Origin: Kiritimatiellia bacterium
GTDB lineage: Bacteria; Verrucomicrobiota; Kiritimatiellia; RFP12; UBA1067
Length of the DNA stretch: 12,967 nt
NCBI GenBank assembly: GCA_017628165.1
Contig: JAGBZQ010000018.1
Coordinates: 1-12,967 of the forward strand
Reading direction: 5' to 3'
Made by a program: the position numbers and the translations under genes. Shown one piece after another: positions 1 through 7,580 of the stretch; the stretch's first letter is position 1; each line of letters begins with the position of its first letter. The notes beneath the pieces were generated by a model. That model saw only the letters and a program-made list of their open reading frames with translations. It was not told where the DNA came from and ran no database searches.

Positions 1-423
1 GTAACGCCTGAAGATCTGATAATAGATGAGTCGGTGGTGAGATTCCATTTGGAATTGGATAAGCGGCAGCGCGCTGAGCATGAAGATGTGCTCTGGTATG
101 AAGACGCGATGCAGTATTATCTTCGGCGGCTAAAAATCGGGGACGGAGGAAGCATCTCGAGTGAGATGGCTCAATGTGAGTTTGATTTTACTCCGCGTAT
201 CTGTCAGCATCCTGACTTGTCAAAGCTTCTGCGTTTGCATGAAAGCGGCTTGATAAACAAATATGACGCACCCGTTCTTCGGCCGATTTTGAGCAATGTT
301 ATAGGCGGAGTCGGAGTCAAAGATGACGAATTGGCGCTTGCGCATCGACTGATTGCGAAATATGACAAGTTCGCATCATTCGTCAAAGGAGATGGACTTC
401 GCCTTCTTCAGGGTGATGCTTGA
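1..423 (+). CDS. 3' part of an unrecognised protein gene (truncated by window edge)
   Basis: The frame is open from base 1 to the TGA at 421-423 and gives 140 residues, so the gene very probably starts before the window. A GTG at 34 could serve as a start, but it has no Shine-Dalgarno sequence and the frame is already open upstream. The visible part is charged and apparently soluble. It has an acidic, Tyr/Trp-containing segment near residues 25-45, then alternating Leu-rich helix-like stretches (for example HPDLSKLLRLHESGL) to the C-terminus. I see no membrane segment, cysteine cluster or motif that I can tie to a family. The next gene is preceded by its own promoter, so this gene is probably the end of a separate unit. 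The reading frame is well supported; the function is unknown. Confidence 0.6.
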   Translation, partial: VTPEDLIIDESVVRFHLELDKRQRAEHEDVLWYEDAMQYYLRRLKIGDGGSISSEMAQCEFDFTPRICQHPDLSKLLRLHESGLINKYDAPVLRPILSNVIGGVGVKDDELALAHRLIAKYDKFASFVKGDGLRLLQGDA

Positions 424-476
424 GTCTAGGCGAAGATTAAACATAGATCGTTTTTGAGTTTTTGAGGTGCTTTTTT

Positions 477-485
477 TGGTATAAT
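477..485 (+). promoter_or_regulatory. Extended -10 promoter, probably giving a very short leader
   Basis: TGG at 477-479 directly precedes a perfect TATAAT at 480-485, which makes an extended -10 element after a run of seven T. No good -35 box sits 16-18 bases upstream; the nearest candidate, TTGAGT at 454-459, would need a 20-base spacer. With the usual 6-7 base distance, transcription would start near 492, only about 5 bases before the ATG at 497. No Shine-Dalgarno sequence fits in that space. The same motif recurs at 12524-12535 (minus) and 12593-12601 (plus). Confidence 0.65.
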
Positions 486-496
486 ACATAGTTGCT

Positions 497-1405
497 ATGG
501 GAAGAATAATTTATACGATTTTGGCAAGTCTGGCTTTGATCACACAAGCTAATGCCGCATGGTATTGGCCCTTCGGTTCTGAAGAGGCTGAAAAGCCGGT
601 GCGTATGTCTGAATTGATGGAAGACGCATCGGTTTTGGTGGATTCTGCTGCCGATTTTGCCGCAGAGGGAAAGATTCCCGAAGCCATTGAAGCATACAAC
701 AAGGCTTTTGCCGAGCTTGAACGCATAGAGCGTGAAAATCCCGAGCGCGCCGCAACGAGTGAATTTTCTACAGTTCGCAACAAAAAAGCGTATGTTACTG
801 CGGCCATCGATTCTCTTCTCTTAAGTCAGGCCACGAACAATGCGCGGACGGTGGCGGTGACGGATACTACAGAGCTTGAGAAGAAGTTGGCAGAGGAGGA
901 GGCTGCGAAGGAGGCTGCAAAAAAAGCGGTGGAGTCTGGTGAGAAGCAAGTTCAAGTGAAAAAAAACGTGGTTTCAGAGTCAAAGAAGCTGCCGCCCACT
1001 GTTGAAAAAGTTCTATCTCCTGCAAAGAAGAACGTTGCTGCTGAAACGCCATCAGGAAGGAAGTCGAAGCTTATGCTTGCGGCTGCCGATTATGCAAAGA
1101 AGGATTATGCGGCCGCGATGCTGACGCTTAAGGAGCTTTTAAAGGAGCGCGCGGATGACGTGGCGGCGTTGAATCTCAAGGCGGCCGTTGAGCTTGCCGA
1201 GGGAAATGTCAAGGCGGCAGAGGAGTCTCTTCATCGTTCTATTCGCTCCAACCCCCGTAGCCACTATGCATATTACAATCTTGCAAGGCTGATTCTTGAA
1301 ACGCGCGGCCCAGCAGGCAAATCCGACGCCCGCCGTTATTATGAGAACGGGCGTGAATATTGTGCAGGTCCCGTGGACAAAACTCTCGAGGAGGCTCTTA
1401 AATGA
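497..1405 (+). CDS. Exported TPR-repeat protein
   Basis: This 302-residue protein begins with a clear Sec signal peptide (residues 1-20, hydrophobic ILASLALI, then AxA ending ANA before AWYWPF), so the mature protein should lie beyond the inner membrane. Two regions look like tetratricopeptide helices: about residues 44-80 (a pair containing EGKIPEAIEAYNKAF) and about 190-266 (two or more repeats with the alternating small and aromatic residues of TPRs). Between them, about 125-185, is a Lys/Ala/Glu-rich low-complexity linker. TPR proteins act as protein-binding scaffolds, and no enzyme motif is visible. The ATG at 497 gives a complete signal peptide, whereas any later start would destroy it. 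It is first in a long collinear run, and its stop overlaps the next start as ATGA, with a GAGGAGG ribosome site for that gene inside its own end. The partner is unknown. Confidence 0.8.
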   Translation: MGRIIYTILASLALITQANAAWYWPFGSEEAEKPVRMSELMEDASVLVDSAADFAAEGKIPEAIEAYNKAFAELERIERENPERAATSEFSTVRNKKAYVTAAIDSLLLSQATNNARTVAVTDTTELEKKLAEEEAAKEAAKKAVESGEKQVQVKKNVVSESKKLPPTVEKVLSPAKKNVAAETPSGRKSKLMLAAADYAKKDYAAAMLTLKELLKERADDVAALNLKAAVELAEGNVKAAEESLHRSIRSNPRSHYAYYNLARLILETRGPAGKSDARRYYENGREYCAGPVDKTLEEALK

Positions 1406-2034
1406 CGTTTTTCGCTTCTGTTCTCTTTGTGGCCGCCGCCGCTGCCGAGCCAAGTCCGATGGACGCTCTTTCAGAGGCGCCGGTTTTTTCCGAGACTGCC
1501 ACGGCGAAGGAGATGCTTGAGGGGTGCCGTGCAATGGTGCCGGAAGAAGTGGAGATCCGCGGGCATATAAACCGCCGTAGTCGCCGCGGGACGGAAAAGT
1601 CTGCGTATCGCTATGTTCTCAAGCGTTCGGCAAAAGGAACGGAGCTTGAGCTGACAGACAAAGGCGGGAACGCCGTGGAGGTCAAGCGCGAAGGGCGTAT
1701 TGCTGATACGGATGTCACTTGGAGTGATTTGACGCTTGATTACCTTTGGTGGGCGGATGTAAGGTTTGATCAGGAGAAGGAGTCGGAAACGGCGCAAGGA
1801 ATCATTTGCCGCGTTCTTCTTTTGAAGAATGGTTCACGCGCAATTCGCATCTGGATTGACAAGCGCACAGGTGCCATGCTTCAGGCGCATGAGCTTGCCG
1901 AAGGGAAGGTTGTGCGCGAGATGTTCTGCACGAGCCTTAGGAAATTCGGCGGCAGGTGGGCTCCCAAGAATATCGAGGTCGGCCCGCCCGGTGCGAAGTA
2001 CCGCACGAAAATAGTTGTTGAGGACGTAAAGTAG
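1402..2034 (+). CDS. LolA-like outer-membrane lipoprotein-sorting family protein
   Basis: The protein has 210 residues with a short signal peptide (MTFFASVLFVAAAAA, cleavage near residue 15), so it is likely periplasmic. The rest alternates short beta strands and conserved turns typical of the LolA-like group found in many Gram-negatives: TWSDLTLDYLWW at about 106-117, ICRVLLLKNG at 135-144, an IDKRTGAMLQ strand-turn at 152-161, and RWAPKNIEV near 185-193. Relatives form a half-open beta barrel that binds acyl chains of lipoproteins or lipids; the cargo here is not shown by the sequence. The ATG at 1402 overlaps the upstream stop (ATGA), with GAGGAGG at 1388-1394 and a 7-base spacer, so translational coupling is very likely. 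The family call rests on motif resemblance, not on a search. This is probably not canonical LolA, since no LolB or LolCDE is nearby. Confidence 0.65.
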   Translation: MTFFASVLFVAAAAAEPSPMDALSEAPVFSETATAKEMLEGCRAMVPEEVEIRGHINRRSRRGTEKSAYRYVLKRSAKGTELELTDKGGNAVEVKREGRIADTDVTWSDLTLDYLWWADVRFDQEKESETAQGIICRVLLLKNGSRAIRIWIDKRTGAMLQAHELAEGKVVREMFCTSLRKFGGRWAPKNIEVGPPGAKYRTKIVVEDVK

Positions 2035-2037
2035 GAG
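2034..2037 (+). promoter_or_regulatory. Ribosome binding site that decides the AsmA-like start
   Basis: GGAG at 2034-2037 overlaps the stop of the upstream gene. It directly abuts the ATG at 2038, which leaves no spacer, but lies 6 bases before the in-frame ATG at 2044. The second ATG is therefore the better start and gives the usual MKKILKY opening. Confidence 0.6.
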
Positions 2038-2043
2038 ATGCTT

Positions 2044-2901
2044 ATGAAGAAGATTCTTAAATACGCATTCTATTTCTTCGGCATTTTGCTTTTACTGCTT
2101 CTTCTCCATCCGTTGTGGGTGGGCCTGGCCGCAAAGGCGCTCGCACCGTCGATAGTTGAAGGTGTCACGAAGACTCGATTCTTTATTGATCGTATCGGGC
2201 TTAATCTCTATTCCGGGTGCGTTGCTGTAGAAGGTGTGGTCGTTGAGAATCCGCGCAAATTCTTCGATGAGAGCACGGCGGCGGGGCAGGAAACGGCGAA
2301 GAAGGAGGAGACGAAGAATGCTCTTATTTCCATTGCTCAGGGATTAGTGCGCGAATCTTCCAAGGAAGCGGGTAAAGTTCTCTCGGTCGTCGGTGATATG
2401 CTTTCCCCGTGCGGTACGAATGCCGTAACGTTAAGTTCCGTGATGGTGGATGTTGCCATGCTGGATACGCTAACGGGAAATGTGCATGTCCGAGATGTGC
2501 GCATTGACGGGCTTTCCGTTTACGGCGATGCCACTTTCTCCAATCTGCGCGAGATAGCGGATAATGCTTCAGGCGAAGAGGATGACGGCAAGGATGAGCC
2601 GAGGGAGAAGGAAGACTCCGAGGAGTCTGGCGCGAAGGTTGTGATTGACCGCGTATTGCTCACGAACGCCAAAATCAAGTGGGGGAATATTTCCATTCCT
2701 CTTCCTGACGTTGAAGTTCGCGATATCGGCAAATCTTCCGAGGGCGCGACAGGCGAAGATGCTTTCAATATGATTCTCGACGCTGTCTGCGATGCGTCCG
2801 ATGCTGCTTGCACAGGCTCGGGCAAGGCGCTTAAGCTCGCCATTGAAGGCGGATCCAAGATTGGCGAGAGCGTAAAGTTCGTAAAAGGGCTTTTCAAGTG
2901 A
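2044..2901 (+). CDS. Short AsmA-family (AsmA/DUF748-like) membrane-anchored protein
   Basis: This 285-residue protein has a single N-terminal membrane anchor (about residues 8-30, with a run of seven leucines) after a basic MKKILKY start, and a periplasmic remainder. The segments at about 125-165 (VTLSSVMVDVAML, then VHVRDVRIDGLSVY) and 198-228 (VVIDRVLLTNAKIKWG followed by IPLPDVEVRDIGK) show the strand pattern and the lpdi.l.dig signature of AsmA-type proteins. In longer members these build a beta-groove used in phospholipid transport or outer-membrane assembly. Full-length AsmA is more than twice this size, so this is a small version. An acidic stretch (about 176-195, mostly E/D/K) interrupts it and is probably disordered. 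It sits after the LolA-like gene, which fits an envelope role. An alternative ATG at 2038 adds only two residues. Family assignment is fairly confident; the substrate is unknown. Confidence 0.7.
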   Translation: MKKILKYAFYFFGILLLLLLLHPLWVGLAAKALAPSIVEGVTKTRFFIDRIGLNLYSGCVAVEGVVVENPRKFFDESTAAGQETAKKEETKNALISIAQGLVRESSKEAGKVLSVVGDMLSPCGTNAVTLSSVMVDVAMLDTLTGNVHVRDVRIDGLSVYGDATFSNLREIADNASGEEDDGKDEPREKEDSEESGAKVVIDRVLLTNAKIKWGNISIPLPDVEVRDIGKSSEGATGEDAFNMILDAVCDASDAACTGSGKALKLAIEGGSKIGESVKFVKGLFK

Positions 2902-2905
2902 TTTA

Positions 2906-2921
2906 GTGAATAGTGATTCAC
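2906..2921 (+). other. Small perfect hairpin before glgP
   Basis: GTGAAT (2906-2911) and ATTCAC (2916-2921) form a 6-bp stem closing a 4-base loop, in the 38-base gap between the AsmA-like stop and the glgP start. It ends 6 bases before the glgP ribosome site. No T run follows, so it is not an intrinsic terminator. It could be an mRNA stability or processing element, but it is short enough to be chance. Confidence 0.35.
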
Positions 2922-2939
2922 GCTTACGAAGGTAAAAAT

Positions 2940-5405
2940 ATGGAAAAGAAAACCGCAAAGAAAAAAGACCGCAGAGTTGAAATGTCCGTAGAGGGCTTTA
3001 AGGAAGACTTTGCGTGGCATGTCAGGTATACGCTCGCGAAGAATATTGATCGCGCGACCCCGCGCGATCAGTATACGGCGTTTGCAAATGTGGTTAGAGA
3101 TCGCATTATTGAGCGCTGGATCAATACGCAGGAGGAATACCGCACTCAGAACACGAAGCGCGTTTATTACATGTCACTTGAGTTTCTCATGGGGCGTCTC
3201 CTCGGCAATAACGTCATCAACCTGAAGGCTGATCAGCTTTGCCGCGAAGCCCTCAAGGAATACGGCATCGACTGGAACAATCTCAGAGACTACGAGACGG
3301 ATGCAGGTCTTGGCAACGGCGGTCTTGGGCGTCTTGCCGCGTGCTATCTTGATTCGATGTCCACTCTTGATCTTGCAGGCCTTGGCTATGGTCTCAGGTA
3401 TGACTATGGCATCTTCAGGCAGAAGATCGTTGGCGGGAATCAGGTGGAAGAGCCCGACGGCTGGCTTAACGACGGCTATCCGTGGGAGATTGAGCGCCCC
3501 GAGTATGGGCAGATCGTTCATTTCGGCGGCCATGTGGAATGCGTGAACGAGCACGGTAAGCAGACTTGGCGCTGGGTTGCCGCCGAGCAGGTGCAGGGCA
3601 TTCCTTATGATCTTCCGATTGTCGGCTACAAGAATGCCGTCAACACGCTCCGCCTTTGGTCGGCCAAGGCTGTCGACGAGTTTGATCTTGCGGACTTCAA
3701 CAAGGGGTCGTATGTTGATGCGGTGGAGAGCAAGGTGCTCGCCGAAAACCTGACCAAGGTACTCTATCCGAATGACAACACCATGGCCGGTAAAGAGCTG
3801 CGCCTGAGGCAGCAGTATTTCTTTGTGGCCTGCTCGCTCAAGGACATCCTCCGCCGCTACCGCGAAATCAATGACGGCTGGGATACTCTTCCCGACAAGG
3901 TGTTCATCCAGCTCAATGAGACGCATCCTTCGCTCGTAATTCCTGAGCTTATGCGCATTCTCATCGACCACGAGGGGCTTAGCTGGGAGAAGGCCTGGGA
4001 TCTTACGCGCCGTTCAACGGGATACACCAACCACACCATCCTTCCCGAGGCTCTCGAGAAGTGGCCCGTCTCCATGATGGAGCGTCTCCTTCCGCGTCAC
4101 CTCCAGATAATCTATGAAATCAACGGCCGCGTCCTCCAGCAGATATCCGCGCTTTATCCCGGAGATGTCAAGCGCCTTCAGAGAATGTCTCTCATCGACG
4201 AGTCTGGCGAGCGCTATGTCCGCATGGCGAACATGTGTCTCGTGGTTACATCGTCCGTCAATGGAGTTGCGGAGCTTCACTCCGAAATTCTTAAGGATTC
4301 GCTCTTCAAGGATTTCTACGAGCTTTTCCCTGAGAAGTTCCACAATGTCACCAACGGCATCACTCCGCGCCGCTGGCTTCTCAAGGCGAATCCGTCTCTC
4401 GCGCAGCTCATCACCGAGAATATCGGCGAGAAGTGGATTACCGAGCTTGACGAGCTTAAGAAGCTTGAAAAGTTCAAATCCGAGAAGGCGTTCCTTGATG
4501 CACTTGCGAAGATTAAGCGCTGTAACAAGGGGCAGCTCTCCAACTGGGTGAAGGCCAACCTTGGAGTTTCGCTTGACCCTTCCGCGATCTTTGATGTTCA
4601 GGTCAAGCGCCTCCACGAGTACAAGCGTCAGCTTCTTCTTGTTCTTTACATCATCATCTTCTACAACAGGCTCATCAGCGACTCCAAGTATGATCCCGTT
4701 CCGCGCAGCTTCATCTTCGCGGCGAAGGCGGCGCCCGGCTATTACATGGCCAAGCTCATCATTCGCCTCATTCACGGCGTTGCGGGCGTGGTCAACTCAA
4801 ACCCGAGGACGCGCGGCAAGCTGTCTGTGGCATTCCTGCCTGATTACCGCGTCTCGCTTGCGGAGAAGATCATGCCGGCTTCTGAAGTTTCCGAGCAGAT
4901 TTCGCTCGCGGGCATGGAGGCTTCTGGTACGGGCAACATGAAGTTCATGATGAACGGCGCCCTCACGCTCGGCACATACGATGGTGCCAATGTGGAGATA
5001 AATCAGGAAGTGGGCGATGAGAACATGTTCCTCTTCGGCCTTCGCACGGAAGGCGTGGCGGCGCTTCGTCCCACTTACGATTCGCGCAAGATCTACGAAA
5101 GCGATCCTGAGATCAAGGCCGCACTCGATATGATTCGCTCGAATGTCTTTTCGCTTCTCGAGCCCGGTCTCTTTGAGCCGATCCTCCGCTCGCTTCTCGA
5201 TTACAACGACTACTATATGCTTCTTGCGGATCTCAAAGATTACTGCGCTGCCCAGGACAGGGTGGATGCGACGTATCGTGACAGCTCCAAGTGGAACGCG
5301 ATGTCGCTCGTCAACATTGCACGCTCCGGGCGTTTCTCGTCCGACCGCGCGGTTCTCGAGTATGCGAAGAACATCTGGAACGTAGAGCCCGTCAAGTTCG
5401 GTTGA
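2940..5405 (+). CDS. glgP: Glycogen/starch (alpha-glucan) phosphorylase
   Basis: This 821-residue GT35 enzyme cleaves alpha-1,4-glucans with phosphate to release glucose-1-phosphate, using pyridoxal phosphate in the cytoplasm. Full family length is present (E. coli GlgP is about 815). Near the N-terminus are KRVYYMSLEFLMGR and GNGGLGRLAACYLDS; the middle holds QLNETHPSL and the VTNGITPRRWL block; KRLHEYKRQLL follows. The cofactor signature EASGTGNMKF places the PLP lysine at about residue 668. I chose the ATG at 2940 because GAAGG at 2928-2932 lies 7 bases before it. A GTG at 2913 in the same frame would add nine residues, lacks a ribosome site and lies inside a hairpin. Strong preference for AAG and C-ending codons suggests high expression. 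It is followed 11 bases later by an aldose epimerase, consistent with sugar mobilisation. No allosteric type can be read from the sequence. Confidence 0.97.
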   Translation: MEKKTAKKKDRRVEMSVEGFKEDFAWHVRYTLAKNIDRATPRDQYTAFANVVRDRIIERWINTQEEYRTQNTKRVYYMSLEFLMGRLLGNNVINLKADQLCREALKEYGIDWNNLRDYETDAGLGNGGLGRLAACYLDSMSTLDLAGLGYGLRYDYGIFRQKIVGGNQVEEPDGWLNDGYPWEIERPEYGQIVHFGGHVECVNEHGKQTWRWVAAEQVQGIPYDLPIVGYKNAVNTLRLWSAKAVDEFDLADFNKGSYVDAVESKVLAENLTKVLYPNDNTMAGKELRLRQQYFFVACSLKDILRRYREINDGWDTLPDKVFIQLNETHPSLVIPELMRILIDHEGLSWEKAWDLTRRSTGYTNHTILPEALEKWPVSMMERLLPRHLQIIYEINGRVLQQISALYPGDVKRLQRMSLIDESGERYVRMANMCLVVTSSVNGVAELHSEILKDSLFKDFYELFPEKFHNVTNGITPRRWLLKANPSLAQLITENIGEKWITELDELKKLEKFKSEKAFLDALAKIKRCNKGQLSNWVKANLGVSLDPSAIFDVQVKRLHEYKRQLLLVLYIIIFYNRLISDSKYDPVPRSFIFAAKAAPGYYMAKLIIRLIHGVAGVVNSNPRTRGKLSVAFLPDYRVSLAEKIMPASEVSEQISLAGMEASGTGNMKFMMNGALTLGTYDGANVEINQEVGDENMFLFGLRTEGVAALRPTYDSRKIYESDPEIKAALDMIRSNVFSLLEPGLFEPILRSLLDYNDYYMLLADLKDYCAAQDRVDATYRDSSKWNAMSLVNIARSGRFSSDRAVLEYAKNIWNVEPVKFG

Positions 5406-5410
5406 GGAGG
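5405..5410 (+). promoter_or_regulatory. Strong ribosome binding site for galM
   Basis: AGGAGG overlaps the glgP stop codon and lies 6 bases before the ATG at 5417. It decides the start against an ATG at 5412 that is out of frame, and against an upstream in-frame extension inside glgP. Confidence 0.8.
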
Positions 5411-5416
5411 AATGCC

Positions 5417-6514
5417 ATGTCTGCAGCATCGTATGAGATTGTCGATTTCGGGGTGACGAAATACGGCGAGAAGGCCAGAAAATTTATCTTGAGAGGCGCC
5501 GGCGGCGTCGTGCTTGAGGTGAGCGACTATGGCGGCAAGGTGGTGAGGCTTTTCACGCCTGATCGTAATGGTGCCATGAAAGACGTGGTTGTCGGATTTG
5601 ACGATCCGTCCGGATGGGACAGAGGCGATCCTTACTGGGGATGTATCATTGGCCGATACGGCAACCGCATTGCGGCCGGCAGGTTTACGCTCAACGGAGT
5701 GGAATACACCCTTCCTGCGCTCAACAATGCGCCCGGCGGAATCGGCTGCAACCTTCACGGCGGAGCGCGCGGTTGGGATGCGTACGTATGGGGCGCGGAG
5801 CCGTTTGTGGACGGTGACGATGTGGGCGTTGTCTTTACGCACACTTCGCCCGACGGCGACGAAGGCTTCCCCGGCAAGGTGGATGTGAAGGTCCGTTACA
5901 CGCTTACCGCGGGCAATGTCTGGCGTGTTGAGTACGAGGCCGTTCCCGACAAGGACACGCCGATTAATATGACGCAGCATGTCTACTTCAATTTCAAGGG
6001 TGAAGCTGGAGGCACGATCGAGGATCACGAGCTAGAAATAGCAGCTGAGGCCATGACGCCTGTAAATGCAGGGCAGATCCCTACCGGCGAGACGGCAAAG
6101 GTGGCGGGAGGTCCGTTTGATTTCCGCAAGCCCATGCGTATCGGCGAGCGCATCAACGAGCCTCATGAGCAGCTTGAGATCGGTAAGGGATATGATCACA
6201 ACTGGATTCTCGACGAGGGTGTTATGGCTGGCGGCAAGGGCGGCCTTGTAAGAGCTGCCTCCCTTTATTGTCCGCTTAACGGACGTAGTGTGGAAGTCTG
6301 GACTCAAGAGCCGTGTCTTCAGGTCTACACCGCCAACTGGGCGAGTTATGACCAGAAGGCTAAGGGCGGGGAGCATCTCTCGTTCCGTTGCGGGATTGCG
6401 CTTGAGACGCAGCATGCGCCCGATTCCCCTAATCGCCCGGAGTGGCCCACAACGATTGTGAAGGCCGGTGCGAAATATGTATCCTCCACGGAGTTTCGAT
6501 TCGGTGTGAAGTAA
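5417..6514 (+). CDS. galM: Aldose 1-epimerase (galactose mutarotase)
   Basis: The 365-residue protein interconverts the alpha and beta anomers of hexoses such as galactose or glucose. It has the family's ordered motifs: GRYGNRI with Arg84, NLHGG with His114, MTQHVYFN with His188, YDHNWIL with Asp260, and GIALETQHAPDSPN with Glu330. In characterised mutarotases the two histidines and this glutamate are the catalytic acid and base, and all are present here. There is no signal peptide, so it should be cytoplasmic. Length is normal for the family. The ATG at 5417 has AGGAGG six bases upstream; the frame is open further back into glgP but that is overlap, not protein. It lies directly downstream of glgP and directly abuts rnhC (stop TAA followed at once by ATG). 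The exact sugar preference cannot be told, so the galM symbol is by family. Confidence 0.92.
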   Translation: MSAASYEIVDFGVTKYGEKARKFILRGAGGVVLEVSDYGGKVVRLFTPDRNGAMKDVVVGFDDPSGWDRGDPYWGCIIGRYGNRIAAGRFTLNGVEYTLPALNNAPGGIGCNLHGGARGWDAYVWGAEPFVDGDDVGVVFTHTSPDGDEGFPGKVDVKVRYTLTAGNVWRVEYEAVPDKDTPINMTQHVYFNFKGEAGGTIEDHELEIAAEAMTPVNAGQIPTGETAKVAGGPFDFRKPMRIGERINEPHEQLEIGKGYDHNWILDEGVMAGGKGGLVRAASLYCPLNGRSVEVWTQEPCLQVYTANWASYDQKAKGGEHLSFRCGIALETQHAPDSPNRPEWPTTIVKAGAKYVSSTEFRFGVK

Positions 6515-7576
6515 ATGGCGGCGGCGTGTTTCACATACGAGCTAACGAACGATCAGCAGGAGCTGCTGCTCGGGATTATGGTGAATGGGAACTACCGCAA
6601 GAGGGAAGTTCCCTATTCGCTCTGGTCTATCGAGGGCGATGGGTTCAATGCTACGCTCTACGCGAAGGAGAAACACGGGAAAAGAAAGCTCTGCATCCAA
6701 GGATCCAAGGCGGAGGATTTCGTTCTTTTCGTTCTTGAGCCGAATGTCCTGGGTGCTGCGGGGCTTGGATATGAGGAGGTGCTCGATCCTTCGTTGAGAG
6801 CTCCGCATGCGGGGAGTGACGAATCCGGCAAGGGCGATTATTTCGGGCCGCTCGTCGTCTCTTGTGCTTATGTGGACGAGGCGCTTGCAGAAAAGATGAA
6901 GGAGATGGGCGTCAAGGATTGCAAGCAGCTCACGGACAAATCCACGCTTTCGATCGGTGCTAAGCTTCGCGCGCTTCTCGGCGAAAGCGGATATTCTGTG
7001 GTCAAGCTTGGCCCCGCCGCGTACAACCGCCTTTACGCGAAGATGCGCAACATCAACAGGATGCTCGCATGGGCGCATGCCACGGCGATCGAAGAGCTTC
7101 TCGAGAAGCGCAGCGGCTGTCCCCGCGTTGTCGTGGATCAGTTTGCCCCCACGGAGGCCACAATCCTGCGTGCGCTTAAGCCGCGCGGCAAGGCGGCGGA
7201 AATTGTGCAGCGCCATAAGGCTGAAAGTGATCTTGCCGTGGCGGCAGCATCTGTCATCGCTCGCGAAATTTTTCTGCGCGATATGGAGAAGATGACAGCC
7301 GAGGTCTTTGGGGAGCAGGATGCTTCCAAGCCTGACGGGATGCGCAAAGTGCCTATAGGGTCAAGCGATCCGAAGGTGGTTGAGATAGCCTCCGAGATGG
7401 TGCGCGCAAACGGCCCCGTATGGCTTATGAACCATTGCAAGGCGCACTTTCAGACGACAGACAAGGTTCTTGCCGCGTGCGGATCAAGCCGCGAGGAGCT
7501 GCCGGAAGAGGGGCGCGTCACGTCGGCGGTGGCAAACGGAACTTTCAAAGGATTCAAAAAAAAGGAAACGGAGTAG
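6515..7576 (+). CDS. rnhC: Ribonuclease HIII
   Basis: This 353-residue enzyme cuts the RNA strand of RNA-DNA hybrids, removing primers and R-loops. Residues 1-90 fit the N-terminal TBP-like substrate-binding domain that marks type HIII, followed by the nuclease core. GSDESGKGDYFGP gives Asp102 and Glu103, VVVDQF gives Asp208, and HKAESDLAVAAASVIAR gives Glu237, which together match the D-E-D-E metal-binding active site. The Gly-Lys-Gly loop after the first pair and the NHCKAHFQTT element near 306-315 are also typical. The Asp-Glu (DE) pair and the N-terminal domain separate it from RNase HII. The ATG directly follows the galM stop with no spacer and only weak purine-rich sequence before it, so translation may depend on coupling. 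The C-terminal ~30 residues are low-complexity and basic. Confidence 0.93.
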   Translation: MAAACFTYELTNDQQELLLGIMVNGNYRKREVPYSLWSIEGDGFNATLYAKEKHGKRKLCIQGSKAEDFVLFVLEPNVLGAAGLGYEEVLDPSLRAPHAGSDESGKGDYFGPLVVSCAYVDEALAEKMKEMGVKDCKQLTDKSTLSIGAKLRALLGESGYSVVKLGPAAYNRLYAKMRNINRMLAWAHATAIEELLEKRSGCPRVVVDQFAPTEATILRALKPRGKAAEIVQRHKAESDLAVAAASVIAREIFLRDMEKMTAEVFGEQDASKPDGMRKVPIGSSDPKVVEIASEMVRANGPVWLMNHCKAHFQTTDKVLAACGSSREELPEEGRVTSAVANGTFKGFKKKETE

Positions 7577-7580
7577 CGAA

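Noticed and set aside
397..435. 8-bp inverted repeat (CTTCGCCT / AGGCGAAG) spanning the end of the first gene, as a terminator
   Set aside because: The loop is 23 bases and the nearest T run begins about 16 bases after the stem, so it does not fit an intrinsic terminator. It may be partly coding chance.
2913..2939. GTG at 2913 as the glgP start
   Set aside because: It has no ribosome site and lies in a hairpin, while the ATG at 2940 has GAAGG at a 7-base distance and gives a family-like N-terminus.
3174..3971. Long minus-strand frame inside glgP (and similar ones at 4014-4775 and 4797-5429)
   Set aside because: All lie opposite a complete, strongly biased phosphorylase gene and have no recognisable motif or ribosome site.
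5291..5416. N-terminal extension of galM into glgP
   Set aside because: The extension is coding sequence of glgP in another frame. AGGAGG sits correctly before the ATG at 5417, where the family similarity begins.
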